Assembly (NCBI RefSeq): GCF_003953935.1
Contig: NZ_RXLQ01000001.1
Span: forward strand, 470,121 to 534,120
Direction of reading: 5' to 3'
Length of the DNA stretch: 64,000 nucleotides
DNA from: Massilia atriviolacea
GTDB taxonomy: Bacteria; Pseudomonadota; Gammaproteobacteria; Burkholderiales; Burkholderiaceae_D
Shown: positions 45,271 through 53,458 of the stretch, piece by piece
Numbering within the stretch: the stretch's first letter is position 1
Layout of the letters: every line of letters starts with the position of its first letter
The notes under the pieces: model-generated
What the model saw: the letters and a program-made list of their open reading frames with translations, nothing else
Told to the model about the DNA's origin: nothing
Databases searched by the model: none
Made by a program: the position numbers and the translations under genes

Positions 45271-45843
45271 TCAACTCCTCGAAAGAACCACCACGTACTG
45301 GCAGGGCTCCGTGCCCTCGTTGGCAATCGTCACCTCGGACGGCAGCCCGAAACCGAGGCAGTCGCCGGCCTCCAGGCGATGCTGCTCGCCCCCCTCGACT
45401 ACCGTCAAGGGCCCGTTCCGGACCCAGAGCGCCTGGCGGATGTGCGCGTACGATGACGCGGGCAGCACCACGCGCTGGCCCGGCGGCATGTCGACCTGCA
45501 CGATTTCGACGGGGTGATCGGGGCGCGCGTAGATTTGCCTGCGCGCATAGCCGCTCTCCGGGTCGCGCCACACCGCCTGCTGCGCCGCGCGCATGACGCG
45601 GCTGGCGTCGTCATGCCCTTCGGCGCGCAGCAGCAGACCGGCCAGGGTCAGGTCGAAGGCGCCGGCCAGCCGCACCAGGATGACCGCCGTGGGACTGGTC
45701 TCCTCGCGCTCGATCTTGCTGATGGTGGCCTTGGCGACGCCGGAGCGTGCCGCCAGGTCCGCCAGCGACCAGCCGCGCGCATCGCGTTCGAGGCGCAGGC
45801 GGCGCGCGATGGCCTTTCCCGTATCGTCCATTAATGCATCCAT
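45271..45843 (-). CDS. XRE-family regulator with cupin domain
   Basis: From ATG 45843 the protein has 190 residues. The N-terminal XRE HTH is IARRLRLERDARGWSLADLA with SGVAKATISKIEREETSPT. The C-terminal half is a cupin (VVLPASSYAHIRQALWVRNG). Such regulators often sense amines or small metabolites and control the next gene, here an acetyltransferase 2 bp downstream. An alternative start at 45831 is possible. Confidence 0.88.
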   Translation of the reverse strand: MDALMDDTGKAIARRLRLERDARGWSLADLAARSGVAKATISKIEREETSPTAVILVRLAGAFDLTLAGLLLRAEGHDDASRVMRAAQQAVWRDPESGYARRQIYARPDHPVEIVQVDMPPGQRVVLPASSYAHIRQALWVRNGPLTVVEGGEQHRLEAGDCLGFGLPSEVTIANEGTEPCQYVVVLSRS

Positions 45844-45890
45844 CCGTCCAATATAATGGACGCCGTGAATCCAGGCAAGTCCCTGTAGCG

Positions 45891-45924
45891 AAAAAAAAGG
45901 CAGCGCCGGATGACCGGGGCTGCC
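45891..45924 (-). terminator. Rho-independent terminator after the FadB-like gene
   Basis: GGCAGC pairs with GCTGCC around an inner CCGG/CCGG stem with an ATGA-type loop, and on the minus strand is followed by eight T. It ends the transcript of the 3-hydroxyacyl-CoA dehydrogenase gene. Confidence 0.85.
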
Positions 45925-45946
45925 TTCTTGGCCGGATGACGCCGGA

Positions 45947-48034
45947 TCAGCTGTTGAAGCCCTTGCCTTCGGCAGCAAGGCGCACCATCAGCGGAGCCGG
46001 TTTCCAGGCGTCGCCATGGCGGCCCTTGGCGTATTTTTCCATCGCCATGAGGACGTTGGCCAGGCCGACCGTGTCCGCGTAGAACATCGGACCGCCGCGG
46101 AAGACCGGGAAGCCGTAGCCGGTCAGGTACACCATGTCGATATCGGAAGCGCGCATCGCAATGCCTTCTTCCAGGATCAGCGCGCCTTCGTTGACCAGCG
46201 AATACACCAGGCGCTCGACGATTTCTTCATCGCTGATCTTGCGGCGCTCGACGCCGATGTCGGCCGAGTGCCTGACGATCATGTCGTTGACGTCCTGCGA
46301 GGCGTAAGCCTTGCGGTCCCCCGCCTTGTAGTCGTACCAGCCGGCGCCGGTCTTCTGGCCGTAGCGGCCCATTTCGCACAGCAGGTCGGCGGTTTTCGAA
46401 TACGTGATCTCGGGCGATTCCACATAGCGGCGCTTGCGGATATACCAGCCGATATCGTTGCCGGCCAGGTCGCCCATGCGGAACGGGCCCATGGCGAAGC
46501 CGAATTTCTCGACGGCCTTGTCGACCTGTTCCGGCAAGCAGCCTTCTTCCAGCAGGAAACCGGCCTGGCGGCTGTACTGTTCGATCATGCGGTTACCGAT
46601 GAAGCCGTCGCACACGCCCGACACCACGCCGGTCTTGCGCAGCTTTTTCGACAGCGCCAGGGTGGTGGCCAGCACGTCCTTGCCGGTCTTGGCGCCGCGC
46701 ACGATTTCCAGCAGCTTCATCACGTTGGCCGGGCTGAAGAAGTGGGTACCGACCACATCCTGCGGGCGGCTGGTGAAATCGGCGATCCTGTTCACGTCCA
46801 GGGTCGAGGTATTGGACGCCAGGATCGCGCCCGGCTTCATGACTGCGTCGAGCTGCTTGAAGACCGATTCCTTCACGCCCATGTCTTCGAACACGGCTTC
46901 GACGACGATGTCGGCCTGGGCGATGTCCGCATAGTTCAGGGTGCCGCTGATGAGGCCGACGCGCTGTTCGAACTTCTCGGGCGTGAGCTTGCCCTTCTTC
47001 ATCGTGTTTTCGTAGTTCTTGCGGATCGTGGCGATGCCTTTGTCGAGCGCTTCCTGCTTGGTTTCGAGCAGGATGACGGGAATGCCGGCGTTGACGAAAT
47101 TCATCGCAATGCCGCCGCCCATGGTGCCTGCGCCGATGATCGCCGCCTGCTTGATGTCGCGGGTCGGCGTGTCGCCTGGCACGTCCGGAATCTTGCTGGC
47201 GAGGCGTTCGGCGAAGAAAGCATGGCGCAGCGACTTCGATTCCGGCGTCTGGATCAGGTGCAGGAAGCGTTCGCGTTCGAACTTGATGCCGTCTTCAAAC
47301 TTCTTGGTGACCGAGGCGGCCACGGTTTCGACGCATTCCAGCGGCGCCGGGAAGGCGCCCGACATGGCCTTGACCGTGTTGCGCGAAAATTGCAGGAAGG
47401 CTTCGTGGTTCGGGTAGTTGACCTTGCGGTCGCGCACGCGCGGGAGCGGGCGCACGTCGGCGACCTTGTTGGCGAAGGCCACGGCCGAGTCGATCAGCTT
47501 GGCGTCGGACGCGAAGACTTCGTCGAACAGCGCCGTGCCGGCGAATTTTTCGGACGGCACCGGGGTGCCGGACACGATCATGTTCAGGGCCATTTCCAGG
47601 CCGACCACGCGCGGCAGGCGCTGGGTGCCGCCGGCGCCCGGCAAGAGGCCGAGCTTGACTTCCGGCAGCGCAATCTGCGCCCCCGGCATGGCGACGCGGT
47701 AGTTGCAGCCGAGGGCCAGTTCGAGCCCGCCGCCCATGCAGACCGTGTGGATCGCGGCGATGACGGGCTTGGTCGAGCTTTCGGCGACGTGGATCAGCGA
47801 GTGCAGCGACGGCTCGGTGAGGGCCTTGGGCGAGTTGAATTCCTTGATGTCGGCGCCACCGGAAAACGCCTTGCCGGCGCCGGTGATGACGATCGCCTTG
47901 ACGGCGTCGTCAGCCAGCGCGCGGCGAATGCCGGCGACCGCGGCGGTACGCGTCTCAAGACCCAGTCCATTGACCGGTGGATTGTTCAGTGTGATGACGG
48001 CAACGCTGCCATTGACCAGGTATTCGGCGCTCAT
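45947..48034 (-). CDS. Bifunctional enoyl-CoA hydratase/3-hydroxyacyl-CoA dehydrogenase
   Basis: The 695-residue protein has an N-terminal crotonase domain (GAGKAFSGGADIKEFN) to about residue 190, a linker, and an NAD-binding Rossmann motif AAIIGAGTMGGGIAM near residue 298. Two 3HCDH C-terminal domains follow (VCDGFIGNRMIEQY, LVNEGALILEEGIA). It catalyses hydration and oxidation in beta-oxidation, as in FadB/FadJ. The thiolase subunit is encoded elsewhere. A candidate operator lies 47 bp upstream. Confidence 0.92.
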   Translation of the reverse strand: MSAEYLVNGSVAVITLNNPPVNGLGLETRTAAVAGIRRALADDAVKAIVITGAGKAFSGGADIKEFNSPKALTEPSLHSLIHVAESSTKPVIAAIHTVCMGGGLELALGCNYRVAMPGAQIALPEVKLGLLPGAGGTQRLPRVVGLEMALNMIVSGTPVPSEKFAGTALFDEVFASDAKLIDSAVAFANKVADVRPLPRVRDRKVNYPNHEAFLQFSRNTVKAMSGAFPAPLECVETVAASVTKKFEDGIKFERERFLHLIQTPESKSLRHAFFAERLASKIPDVPGDTPTRDIKQAAIIGAGTMGGGIAMNFVNAGIPVILLETKQEALDKGIATIRKNYENTMKKGKLTPEKFEQRVGLISGTLNYADIAQADIVVEAVFEDMGVKESVFKQLDAVMKPGAILASNTSTLDVNRIADFTSRPQDVVGTHFFSPANVMKLLEIVRGAKTGKDVLATTLALSKKLRKTGVVSGVCDGFIGNRMIEQYSRQAGFLLEEGCLPEQVDKAVEKFGFAMGPFRMGDLAGNDIGWYIRKRRYVESPEITYSKTADLLCEMGRYGQKTGAGWYDYKAGDRKAYASQDVNDMIVRHSADIGVERRKISDEEIVERLVYSLVNEGALILEEGIAMRASDIDMVYLTGYGFPVFRGGPMFYADTVGLANVLMAMEKYAKGRHGDAWKPAPLMVRLAAEGKGFNS

Positions 48035-48080
48035 GTCTCTTCCTTTGTTAGTGGGTTCAGCAGTCTTCGACTATACATGA

Positions 48081-48100
48081 TAATAGAACGGTCGTATTAT
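48081..48100. promoter_or_regulatory. Candidate shared operator, FadB-like gene (site B)
   Basis: The plus strand reads TAATAGAACGGTCGTATTAT. AATA-N2-ACG-N2-CGT-N2-TATT is an imperfect dyad, and TAGNACGGTCGT is shared with sites A and C. It is 47 bp upstream of the start codon, where it would overlap the promoter. Confidence 0.6.
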
Positions 48101-48122
48101 TTTTTGTGGGGGATTGGCCGAC

Positions 48123-48199
48123 GAACTTGGATTCCCGCCTGCGCGGGAAAGACGGTCTTGAGGGTGGTGGACTTCCCGCGCAGGCGGGAACCCAAGTTC
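48123..48199. repeat. REP-like inverted repeat
   Basis: Two arms of about 26 bp, each containing the palindromic core TTCCCGCCTGCGCGGGAA or its complement, are inverted around a short spacer; the arms begin GAACTTGG and end CAAGTTC. A related element is at 61355-61445. It lies between two minus-strand genes, 9 bp beyond the end of the livF gene. Confidence 0.85.
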
Positions 48200-48208
48200 C
48201 GATTCCCC

Positions 48209-48913
48209 CTACACCTCCAGCCACTCCTTCCGCACCCCGGCATCGGCCTTCAACGCCTGCGGCGTCCCCTCGAACACAATCGCGCCATGCCCCATCACAT
48301 ACACCCGCTGCGAAATCTCCAGCGCAATGGCCAGTTTCTGCTCCACCAGCAGCACCGAAATCCCTTTTTCTTTCAGCGCAAGCAAATACTCGGCCACCAG
48401 CGCCACGATCTTCGGCGCCAGGCCTTCGGTCGGCTCGTCGATCATGATCAGGTCCGGGTCGCCCATCAGACTCCTGCAAAGGGTCAGCATCTGCTGCTCC
48501 CCGCCCGATAAAAACCCGGCCGCCACGGTGCGCCGTTCCAGCAAGCGCGGGAACATCCGGTACATATCGTCGAGCGACCAGCGCCCGGACGCGCCGGTCT
48601 TTTTCTGCCCCAGAATCAGGTTCTGCTCCACCGTCAGGGTCGGAAAGATATCGCGGTTCTCCGGCACATACGCCAGCCCCTTATGCGCGATCTGGAATGC
48701 CTTCAATCCCAGCACTTCCTCGCCCTTGAACCGCACAGACCCGGTCGCATTGACCTGCCCCATCGCCGCCTTGACCAGGGTCGAGCGGCCCACCCCATTG
48801 CGTCCCAGCAGGCTGACGATCTCGCCTTTGCCGATCTGCAGATCGACACCGTGCAAAATATGCCCCTTGCCGTAAAACGCATGCAGGTTCTGAATCTCCA
48901 GGATGGCGCTCAT
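48209..48913 (-). CDS. livF: Branched-chain amino acid-type ABC transporter ATPase LivF
   Basis: The 234-residue ATPase has the LivF layout, with signature LSGGEQQML and Walker B LIMIDEPTEGL. Unusually the Walker A motif reads GRNGVGRST, with Arg in place of the catalytic Lys. It overlaps LivG by 4 bp and ends an operon of substrate-binding protein, two permeases and two ATPases. The substrate may be a branched-chain amino acid or another amide or acid; the acyl-CoA gene neighbours hint at a carboxylate. Confidence 0.9.
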   Translation of the reverse strand: MSAILEIQNLHAFYGKGHILHGVDLQIGKGEIVSLLGRNGVGRSTLVKAAMGQVNATGSVRFKGEEVLGLKAFQIAHKGLAYVPENRDIFPTLTVEQNLILGQKKTGASGRWSLDDMYRMFPRLLERRTVAAGFLSGGEQQMLTLCRSLMGDPDLIMIDEPTEGLAPKIVALVAEYLLALKEKGISVLLVEQKLAIALEISQRVYVMGHGAIVFEGTPQALKADAGVRKEWLEV

Positions 48914-49674
48914 GCCGCTTCCTCGCTGGCGTCAATGCCCAGATAAGCCGCCTGCACCGCCGCATTCGAGCGGATATTCGCCGGCGTGTCGCAGGCAATG
49001 ACTTCACCGTACACCAGCACCGCGATCTTATCGGCCAGCCCGAATACCACGCTCATATCGTGTTCCACCATCACCAGCGATTTGCCGACCGTGACCTTGC
49101 GGATCAATTCGACCGCCGCATCGGACTCGGACCGGCTCATGCCGGCGGTCGGCTCGTCCAGCAGAATCACATCGGCGCCGCCGGCAATCGTAATGCCGAT
49201 TTCCAGCGCGCGCTGTTCGGCATAGGTCAATACCCCGGCCAGCACCTTGCGCTGGCGCTGCATGCCGATCTGCTCCAAGACTTCCTCGGCGCGCTCGTGG
49301 GCGTCGCGCAGGCCGTTCAAGCGCTGCCAGAACGAGTATTTATAACCGAGCGACCACAATACCGCGCAGCGCAGGTTTTCATACACCGACAGCTTGTCGA
49401 ACAGATTGCTGATCTGGAAGCTGCGCGATAAACCGCGGCGGTTGATCTCGAACGGCCGCAAGCCGCTGATGCTGCTGCCATTGAGGCAGATATCGCCCGA
49501 AGTGATATCGAAGCGTCCCGATACCAGGTTGAACAAGGTCGATTTGCCGGCCCCGTTCGGCCCGATCACCGCGCAGCGTTCGCCCTTTTGCACGGTCAGG
49601 TTGGCGCCCCGGATAATCTCGGAGCGGCCGAAACTCTTGCGCACGTCTTTCAGTTCAAGCGCGGCCGTCGTCAT
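48910..49674 (-). CDS. livG: Branched-chain amino acid-type ABC transporter ATPase LivG
   Basis: The 254-residue ATPase has a normal Walker A GPNGAGKST near residue 40, Walker B VILLDEPTAGMS and the H-loop in MVEHDMSVV. LivG-type proteins have the inserted NRRGLSRSFQ segment seen here. It overlaps LivM and LivF by 4 bp each. Confidence 0.93.
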   Translation of the reverse strand: MTTAALELKDVRKSFGRSEIIRGANLTVQKGERCAVIGPNGAGKSTLFNLVSGRFDITSGDICLNGSSISGLRPFEINRRGLSRSFQISNLFDKLSVYENLRCAVLWSLGYKYSFWQRLNGLRDAHERAEEVLEQIGMQRQRKVLAGVLTYAEQRALEIGITIAGGADVILLDEPTAGMSRSESDAAVELIRKVTVGKSLVMVEHDMSVVFGLADKIAVLVYGEVIACDTPANIRSNAAVQAAYLGIDASEEAA

Positions 49675-50948
49675 GCGACACCTCCGCGCTGTTGGGCCAC
49701 GATTTCTGCATTGACGTCACTCCAGACTGCGTAATATCCCGGCTGGAAGCGCCGGTAGCCAACAATGCCTGCGAGCAGCAGCGCGCCGGCTACCAGCCAC
49801 GGCAAGGCCGTCTTGGTGTCGATCGCCTGCCCGAAGCGGGTCATGACGCTGCCGTTGGCGGCATCCAGGGTCAGGTGGTACAGCATCTCGATGCCTATCA
49901 CCAGTCCGCTCAGCCCGAGCAGCGTCCACAGGCTCACGCCCAGCAGCGGCTTCCAGATGCGCCCGAACTTGCGCGCGCCGGCCACCCGCAGCAGCATCAG
50001 GATCAGGCTCGACAATCCAGCCGGAGCGTAGCGCACCAGCAAGATGAAGAACAGGCCCAGGTACAGCTGCCAGGCCGGCGTGAATTCCGACAGCATGACC
50101 GAAAAGAACACGCCGACGATGGTGCCGAGCAGCGGCCCGAAGAAAAAGCCGATCCCGCCGATGAACACGAACAACAGGATGCTGCCCGAGCGGATCGCGC
50201 TGACGTTTTCGGCGCTGACGATCTCGAAGTTGATCGCCGACAGCCCGCCCGAAATGCCCGCGAAGAAGGCGGACAGGATCAGGGTCAGGTAGCGCACCCA
50301 TTGCGTGTCGTAGCCGATGAATTCGACGCGTTCGGGATTGTCGCGCACGGCGTTGGTCATGCGCCCGAGCGGGGTTTGCGTGAAGGCGAACATGGCGACC
50401 GTGCTGACGAACAGCCACGCGGCGATCAGGTAGTACACCTGCGCCTGCGGCCCGTAGGTGACGCCCATGAATGCTGCGCCGCGCACGCGGTTGGTGGTGA
50501 TGCCGCCTTCGCCGCCAAAAAAACCGGGGAACATCAGCGAGCAGGCAAACACCAGCTCCACCAGTCCCAGCGTGATCATGGCGAAGGTGGTGCCGGACTT
50601 CTTGGTCGTCACATAGCCGAACAGGATGCCGAAGCCCATCCCGGCCACGCCGCCCACCAGCGGAATCAGCGACGTCGGCACCGCCGCGCCGATGCCGCTG
50701 CTGTTCATCGCATGGATGGCGAAGAAGGCGCCCAGCCCGGAATAGACGGCATGGCCGAAGGAGAGCATGCCGCCCTGTCCCAGCAACATATTGTAGGACA
50801 GGCCGAAGATCATCAGCGTGCCGATCTGGGACAGGATCGACAGCGCCGCGCCCTTGCTGAAAATCATGGGAGCGAACACCAGCAGCAGGGCAAAGCCGCC
50901 CCACACAAGGTAGCGGCCGACATTGACGGGGGTGTAGGTGAGCCTCAT
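49671..50948 (-). CDS. livM: Branched-chain amino acid-type ABC permease LivM, C-terminally extended
   Basis: The start at 50948 overlaps the LivH stop by ATGA; the larger open frame upstream is a shadow of LivH. The 425-residue permease has the LivM core with SYNMLLGQGGMLSFGHAVY and GRMTNAVRDNPERVEFIGYD. The usual LivM is about 310-350 residues. Here a C-terminal extension from about residue 315 adds two probable membrane helices (LLGVSLWTLLGLSGLVIGI and LPWLVAGALLLAGIVG). Confidence 0.92.
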   Translation of the reverse strand: MRLTYTPVNVGRYLVWGGFALLLVFAPMIFSKGAALSILSQIGTLMIFGLSYNMLLGQGGMLSFGHAVYSGLGAFFAIHAMNSSGIGAAVPTSLIPLVGGVAGMGFGILFGYVTTKKSGTTFAMITLGLVELVFACSLMFPGFFGGEGGITTNRVRGAAFMGVTYGPQAQVYYLIAAWLFVSTVAMFAFTQTPLGRMTNAVRDNPERVEFIGYDTQWVRYLTLILSAFFAGISGGLSAINFEIVSAENVSAIRSGSILLFVFIGGIGFFFGPLLGTIVGVFFSVMLSEFTPAWQLYLGLFFILLVRYAPAGLSSLILMLLRVAGARKFGRIWKPLLGVSLWTLLGLSGLVIGIEMLYHLTLDAANGSVMTRFGQAIDTKTALPWLVAGALLLAGIVGYRRFQPGYYAVWSDVNAEIVAQQRGGVA

Positions 50949-51889
50949 TCGCGCGTCCCCATCAAGCCTTTCGGGCGGAAGATCAGGATCAGCACCAGCA
51001 GCAGGAACGGCAGGATGGCCGCGCTTTGCGAAATGGTCAGCTTGAGCACTTCGTAGCCGGGCGTGTCCATGGTGATGTTGGCGCCGAGTCCGTTGAACAG
51101 GCTCATCAGCGAATAGTCGAGCGCCACGGCAAAGGTTTGCAGCACGCCGATCAGGATCGAGGCATAAAACGCCCCCGCCAGCGAGCCCATGCCGCCGACC
51201 ACGACCACCACGAAGATGATGCTGCCGACCGTGGCCGCCATGCCGGGCTCGGTCACGAAGGCATTGCCGCCGATTACGCCCGCCAGTCCGGCCAGGGCGC
51301 AGCCGCCGCCGAACACCCACATGAAGATGCGCGGCACGTTATGGCCGAGCGCTTCGACCGCGTCCGGATGGGTCAGCGCCGCCTGGATCACCAGCCCGAC
51401 CCGGGTGCGCGTGAGCACCAGGTAGATCGCCGCCAGCATCGACAGGGCGACGACCATCATGAAGCCGCGATAGATCGGGAAACTGGTCGAGAACAGGGTG
51501 AACAGCGGGCCGTCGAGCTCCCTGGGAATCGCATACGGCACCGCCGCCCTGCCCCAGATCAGCTGGACCAGCTCGACCACCAGGAAGGACAGGCCGAAGG
51601 TGAACAGCAGTTCGGGAATGTGGCCGAACTTGTGCAGCGGACGCAGGCCGTAGCGCTCCACCAGCGCGCCGATCAGGCCGACCGCCACCGGTGCGAGCAC
51701 CAGCGCCGGCCAGAAGCCGAGCACGCTGCTGATGGTGTAGGCGATGTAGGCGCCGAGCATGTAGAAACTGGCGTGCGCAAAGTTGAGCACGCCCATCATG
51801 CTGAAAATCAGGGTCAGTCCGGACGAGAGCATGAACAGCAGCAGTCCGTAACTGATCCCGTTCAGCAGGGTGAACAGCGTAAATTCCAT
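50945..51889 (-). CDS. livH: Branched-chain amino acid-type ABC permease LivH
   Basis: Homologues start at MEFTLFTLLNGISYG, which places the start at 51889 and gives 314 residues; the 22 upstream in-frame residues are probably not translated. The protein has the LivH core SSGLTLIFSMMGVLNFAHA and a permease EAA-like loop ATRTRVGLVIQAA-type segment. No clear ribosome site precedes the start. It follows the binding protein gene after 161 bp that contain a strong stem-loop. Confidence 0.92.
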   Translation of the reverse strand: MEFTLFTLLNGISYGLLLFMLSSGLTLIFSMMGVLNFAHASFYMLGAYIAYTISSVLGFWPALVLAPVAVGLIGALVERYGLRPLHKFGHIPELLFTFGLSFLVVELVQLIWGRAAVPYAIPRELDGPLFTLFSTSFPIYRGFMMVVALSMLAAIYLVLTRTRVGLVIQAALTHPDAVEALGHNVPRIFMWVFGGGCALAGLAGVIGGNAFVTEPGMAATVGSIIFVVVVVGGMGSLAGAFYASILIGVLQTFAVALDYSLMSLFNGLGANITMDTPGYEVLKLTISQSAAILPFLLLVLILIFRPKGLMGTRE

Positions 51890-52003
51890 AGGTGTGATCA
51901 GGTTGGGTGGGCGTGCGCGCCCCACCGTTGTCGGCAACGCGAAGGTGGTGGACATGCGCGCCCTGGCTACCGGAGCCGGGCCCGTCCACCATGCAGTCTT
52001 ACC

Positions 52004-52038
52004 GGGACCGCACCGCCGGCTTGTGGCCGGCCGGTCCC
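52004..52038 (-). other. Stem-loop between livK and livH
   Basis: GGGACCG/CGGTCCC outer arms and GCCGGC/GCCGGC inner arms form a stable hairpin with loop TTGTG and a 4-base bulge. No T run follows. It lies between the binding protein and permease genes, where such structures commonly protect the upstream message and lower downstream expression. Confidence 0.55.
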
Positions 52039-52050
52039 GCAGCCGTGGCT

Positions 52051-53289
52051 TTATGCCCCGGGCCGCTTCATCTGGCAGGAAGTCGGCTGGTTCGCCAGGT
52101 AGGCGTCGATCTTCTTGTCCATTCTCCAGCCGTAGCCGGTATTTTCCTGGTCGTACTTGATGTCCTTGCCGTTGGTCTTGGTCCAGGTGCCGATGTAGAG
52201 CGGCTGCTGGAGCTGGTGATCGGCCTTGTTCATCATCACTTCGCCGTTGACGCTGTTGAACTTGGCGCCTTCCATGGCGAACGCCACTTTGACCGGATCG
52301 GTGCTCTTGGCGGCCTTGATGGCCTGGGCCAGCATGCCGATGCCGCTATGGGTCTGGGCGGCGTAGTAATCGTCGTTGTACTTCTTCTTGAAGGCCTCGA
52401 CGATCTCCTTGCCGGCGAATTTTTCGTTGTTGACCATCCAGTTGCCGACGATCTTGACGCGGTCGGCGCCGGCCGCGCCCATGGCGGTCGGCACGCCGGT
52501 GGTGACGCCGTAGTAGGTGTAGAAATTGGCCTTGAGGTCGGCATCCTTGGCGGCGCGGATCAGCAGGGCCAGGTCGGCGCCCCAGTTGCCGGTGATGACG
52601 GTGTCGGCCCCGGACGCCTTGATCTTGGCGATGTAGGGCGAAAAATCCTTGACCTGGGCGATCGGATGCAGGTCGTCGCCGGCGATCTTGATGTCCGGCC
52701 GCTTGCGCTTGAGGTACTCCTTGGCCGAACGGCTCACGGCCTGGCCGAAGGCATAGTTCTGGCCGATGATGTAGACGCTCTTGATGTCCTTGTTGGGCGC
52801 CATGTAGGAGGTCAGCGCCTCCATTTTCATGTCGGAATTGGCGTCGAAGCGGAAGTGCCAGAAGCTGCACTTGCTGTTAGTCATGTCCGGATCGATGGCC
52901 GCGTAGTTGAGGAACACGACTTCCTTGCCCGGATTGCGCTCGTTATGCTTGTTGATGGCGTCGAGCAGGGCCAGGCCGACACCGGAGCCGTTGCCCTGGG
53001 TGATGTAGCGGTAACCCTGGTCGATGACGGTTTTCAGCAGGGTGAGCGATTCCTGCGGGCTGGCCTTGTTGTCGAAGCCGACCACCTCGATCTTGTGATC
53101 GCCGGCCCACTTCTGCTGGGTCGCCATGTCGGCGATCAGCTGGAAGCTCTTGAGCTGGTTCTGCCCGACCGGCGCGAAGGGCCCCGATAGAGGGTCGATG
53201 AAGGCCACCTTCACGGTATCGGCATGGGCCGATGCCGACAGCAATGCAAACGAAACAGCCAGTGTCAACGGGCGAATAGTCTTGTTCAT
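52051..53289 (-). CDS. livK: ABC transporter substrate-binding protein, Leu/Ile/Val-binding type
   Basis: The 412-residue periplasmic protein has a signal peptide (LTLAVSFALLSASAHA) and then VKVAFIDPLSGPFAPVG, typical of the type I LivJ/K fold; there is no lipobox Cys. It has QGNGSGVGLALLDA as part of the ligand pocket region. It heads the operon livK-H-M-G-F. Substrate specificity cannot be read from sequence; related proteins near fatty-acid genes may bind amides or aromatic acids. Confidence 0.92.
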   Translation of the reverse strand: MNKTIRPLTLAVSFALLSASAHADTVKVAFIDPLSGPFAPVGQNQLKSFQLIADMATQQKWAGDHKIEVVGFDNKASPQESLTLLKTVIDQGYRYITQGNGSGVGLALLDAINKHNERNPGKEVVFLNYAAIDPDMTNSKCSFWHFRFDANSDMKMEALTSYMAPNKDIKSVYIIGQNYAFGQAVSRSAKEYLKRKRPDIKIAGDDLHPIAQVKDFSPYIAKIKASGADTVITGNWGADLALLIRAAKDADLKANFYTYYGVTTGVPTAMGAAGADRVKIVGNWMVNNEKFAGKEIVEAFKKKYNDDYYAAQTHSGIGMLAQAIKAAKSTDPVKVAFAMEGAKFNSVNGEVMMNKADHQLQQPLYIGTWTKTNGKDIKYDQENTGYGWRMDKKIDAYLANQPTSCQMKRPGA

Positions 53290-53408
53290 GCGTCTCCATC
53301 CTTCTCTATTGTCTATGCGGGTCTAATGCCCTTGCAGCAAGTGCTGCCCATCCTGATGCTGAAAACCCCGTGTTAAAAGTTAATCTTGTGGCTGTACAAA
53401 TTCCTTAC

Positions 53409-53436
53409 CGTCGTCCCCGCGAAGGCAGGGACGACG
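53409..53436. repeat. Inverted repeat, possibly REP-like
   Basis: Perfect 9-bp arms CGTCGTCCC and GGGACGACG surround a 10-bp centre. It is a different sequence from the elements at 48123 and 61355 but has the same mirror-image CCCGCG centre. It lies 23 bp beyond the acyl-CoA ligase stop, so it could act as a weak terminator. Confidence 0.5.
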
Positions 53437-53458
53437 ACGTCGCGCGTGCCCTCAGAAC

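Noticed and set aside
46016-48511. 831-codon plus-strand frame over the FadB-like gene
   Set aside because: It crosses an intergenic spacer and two minus-strand genes and has no recognisable domain.
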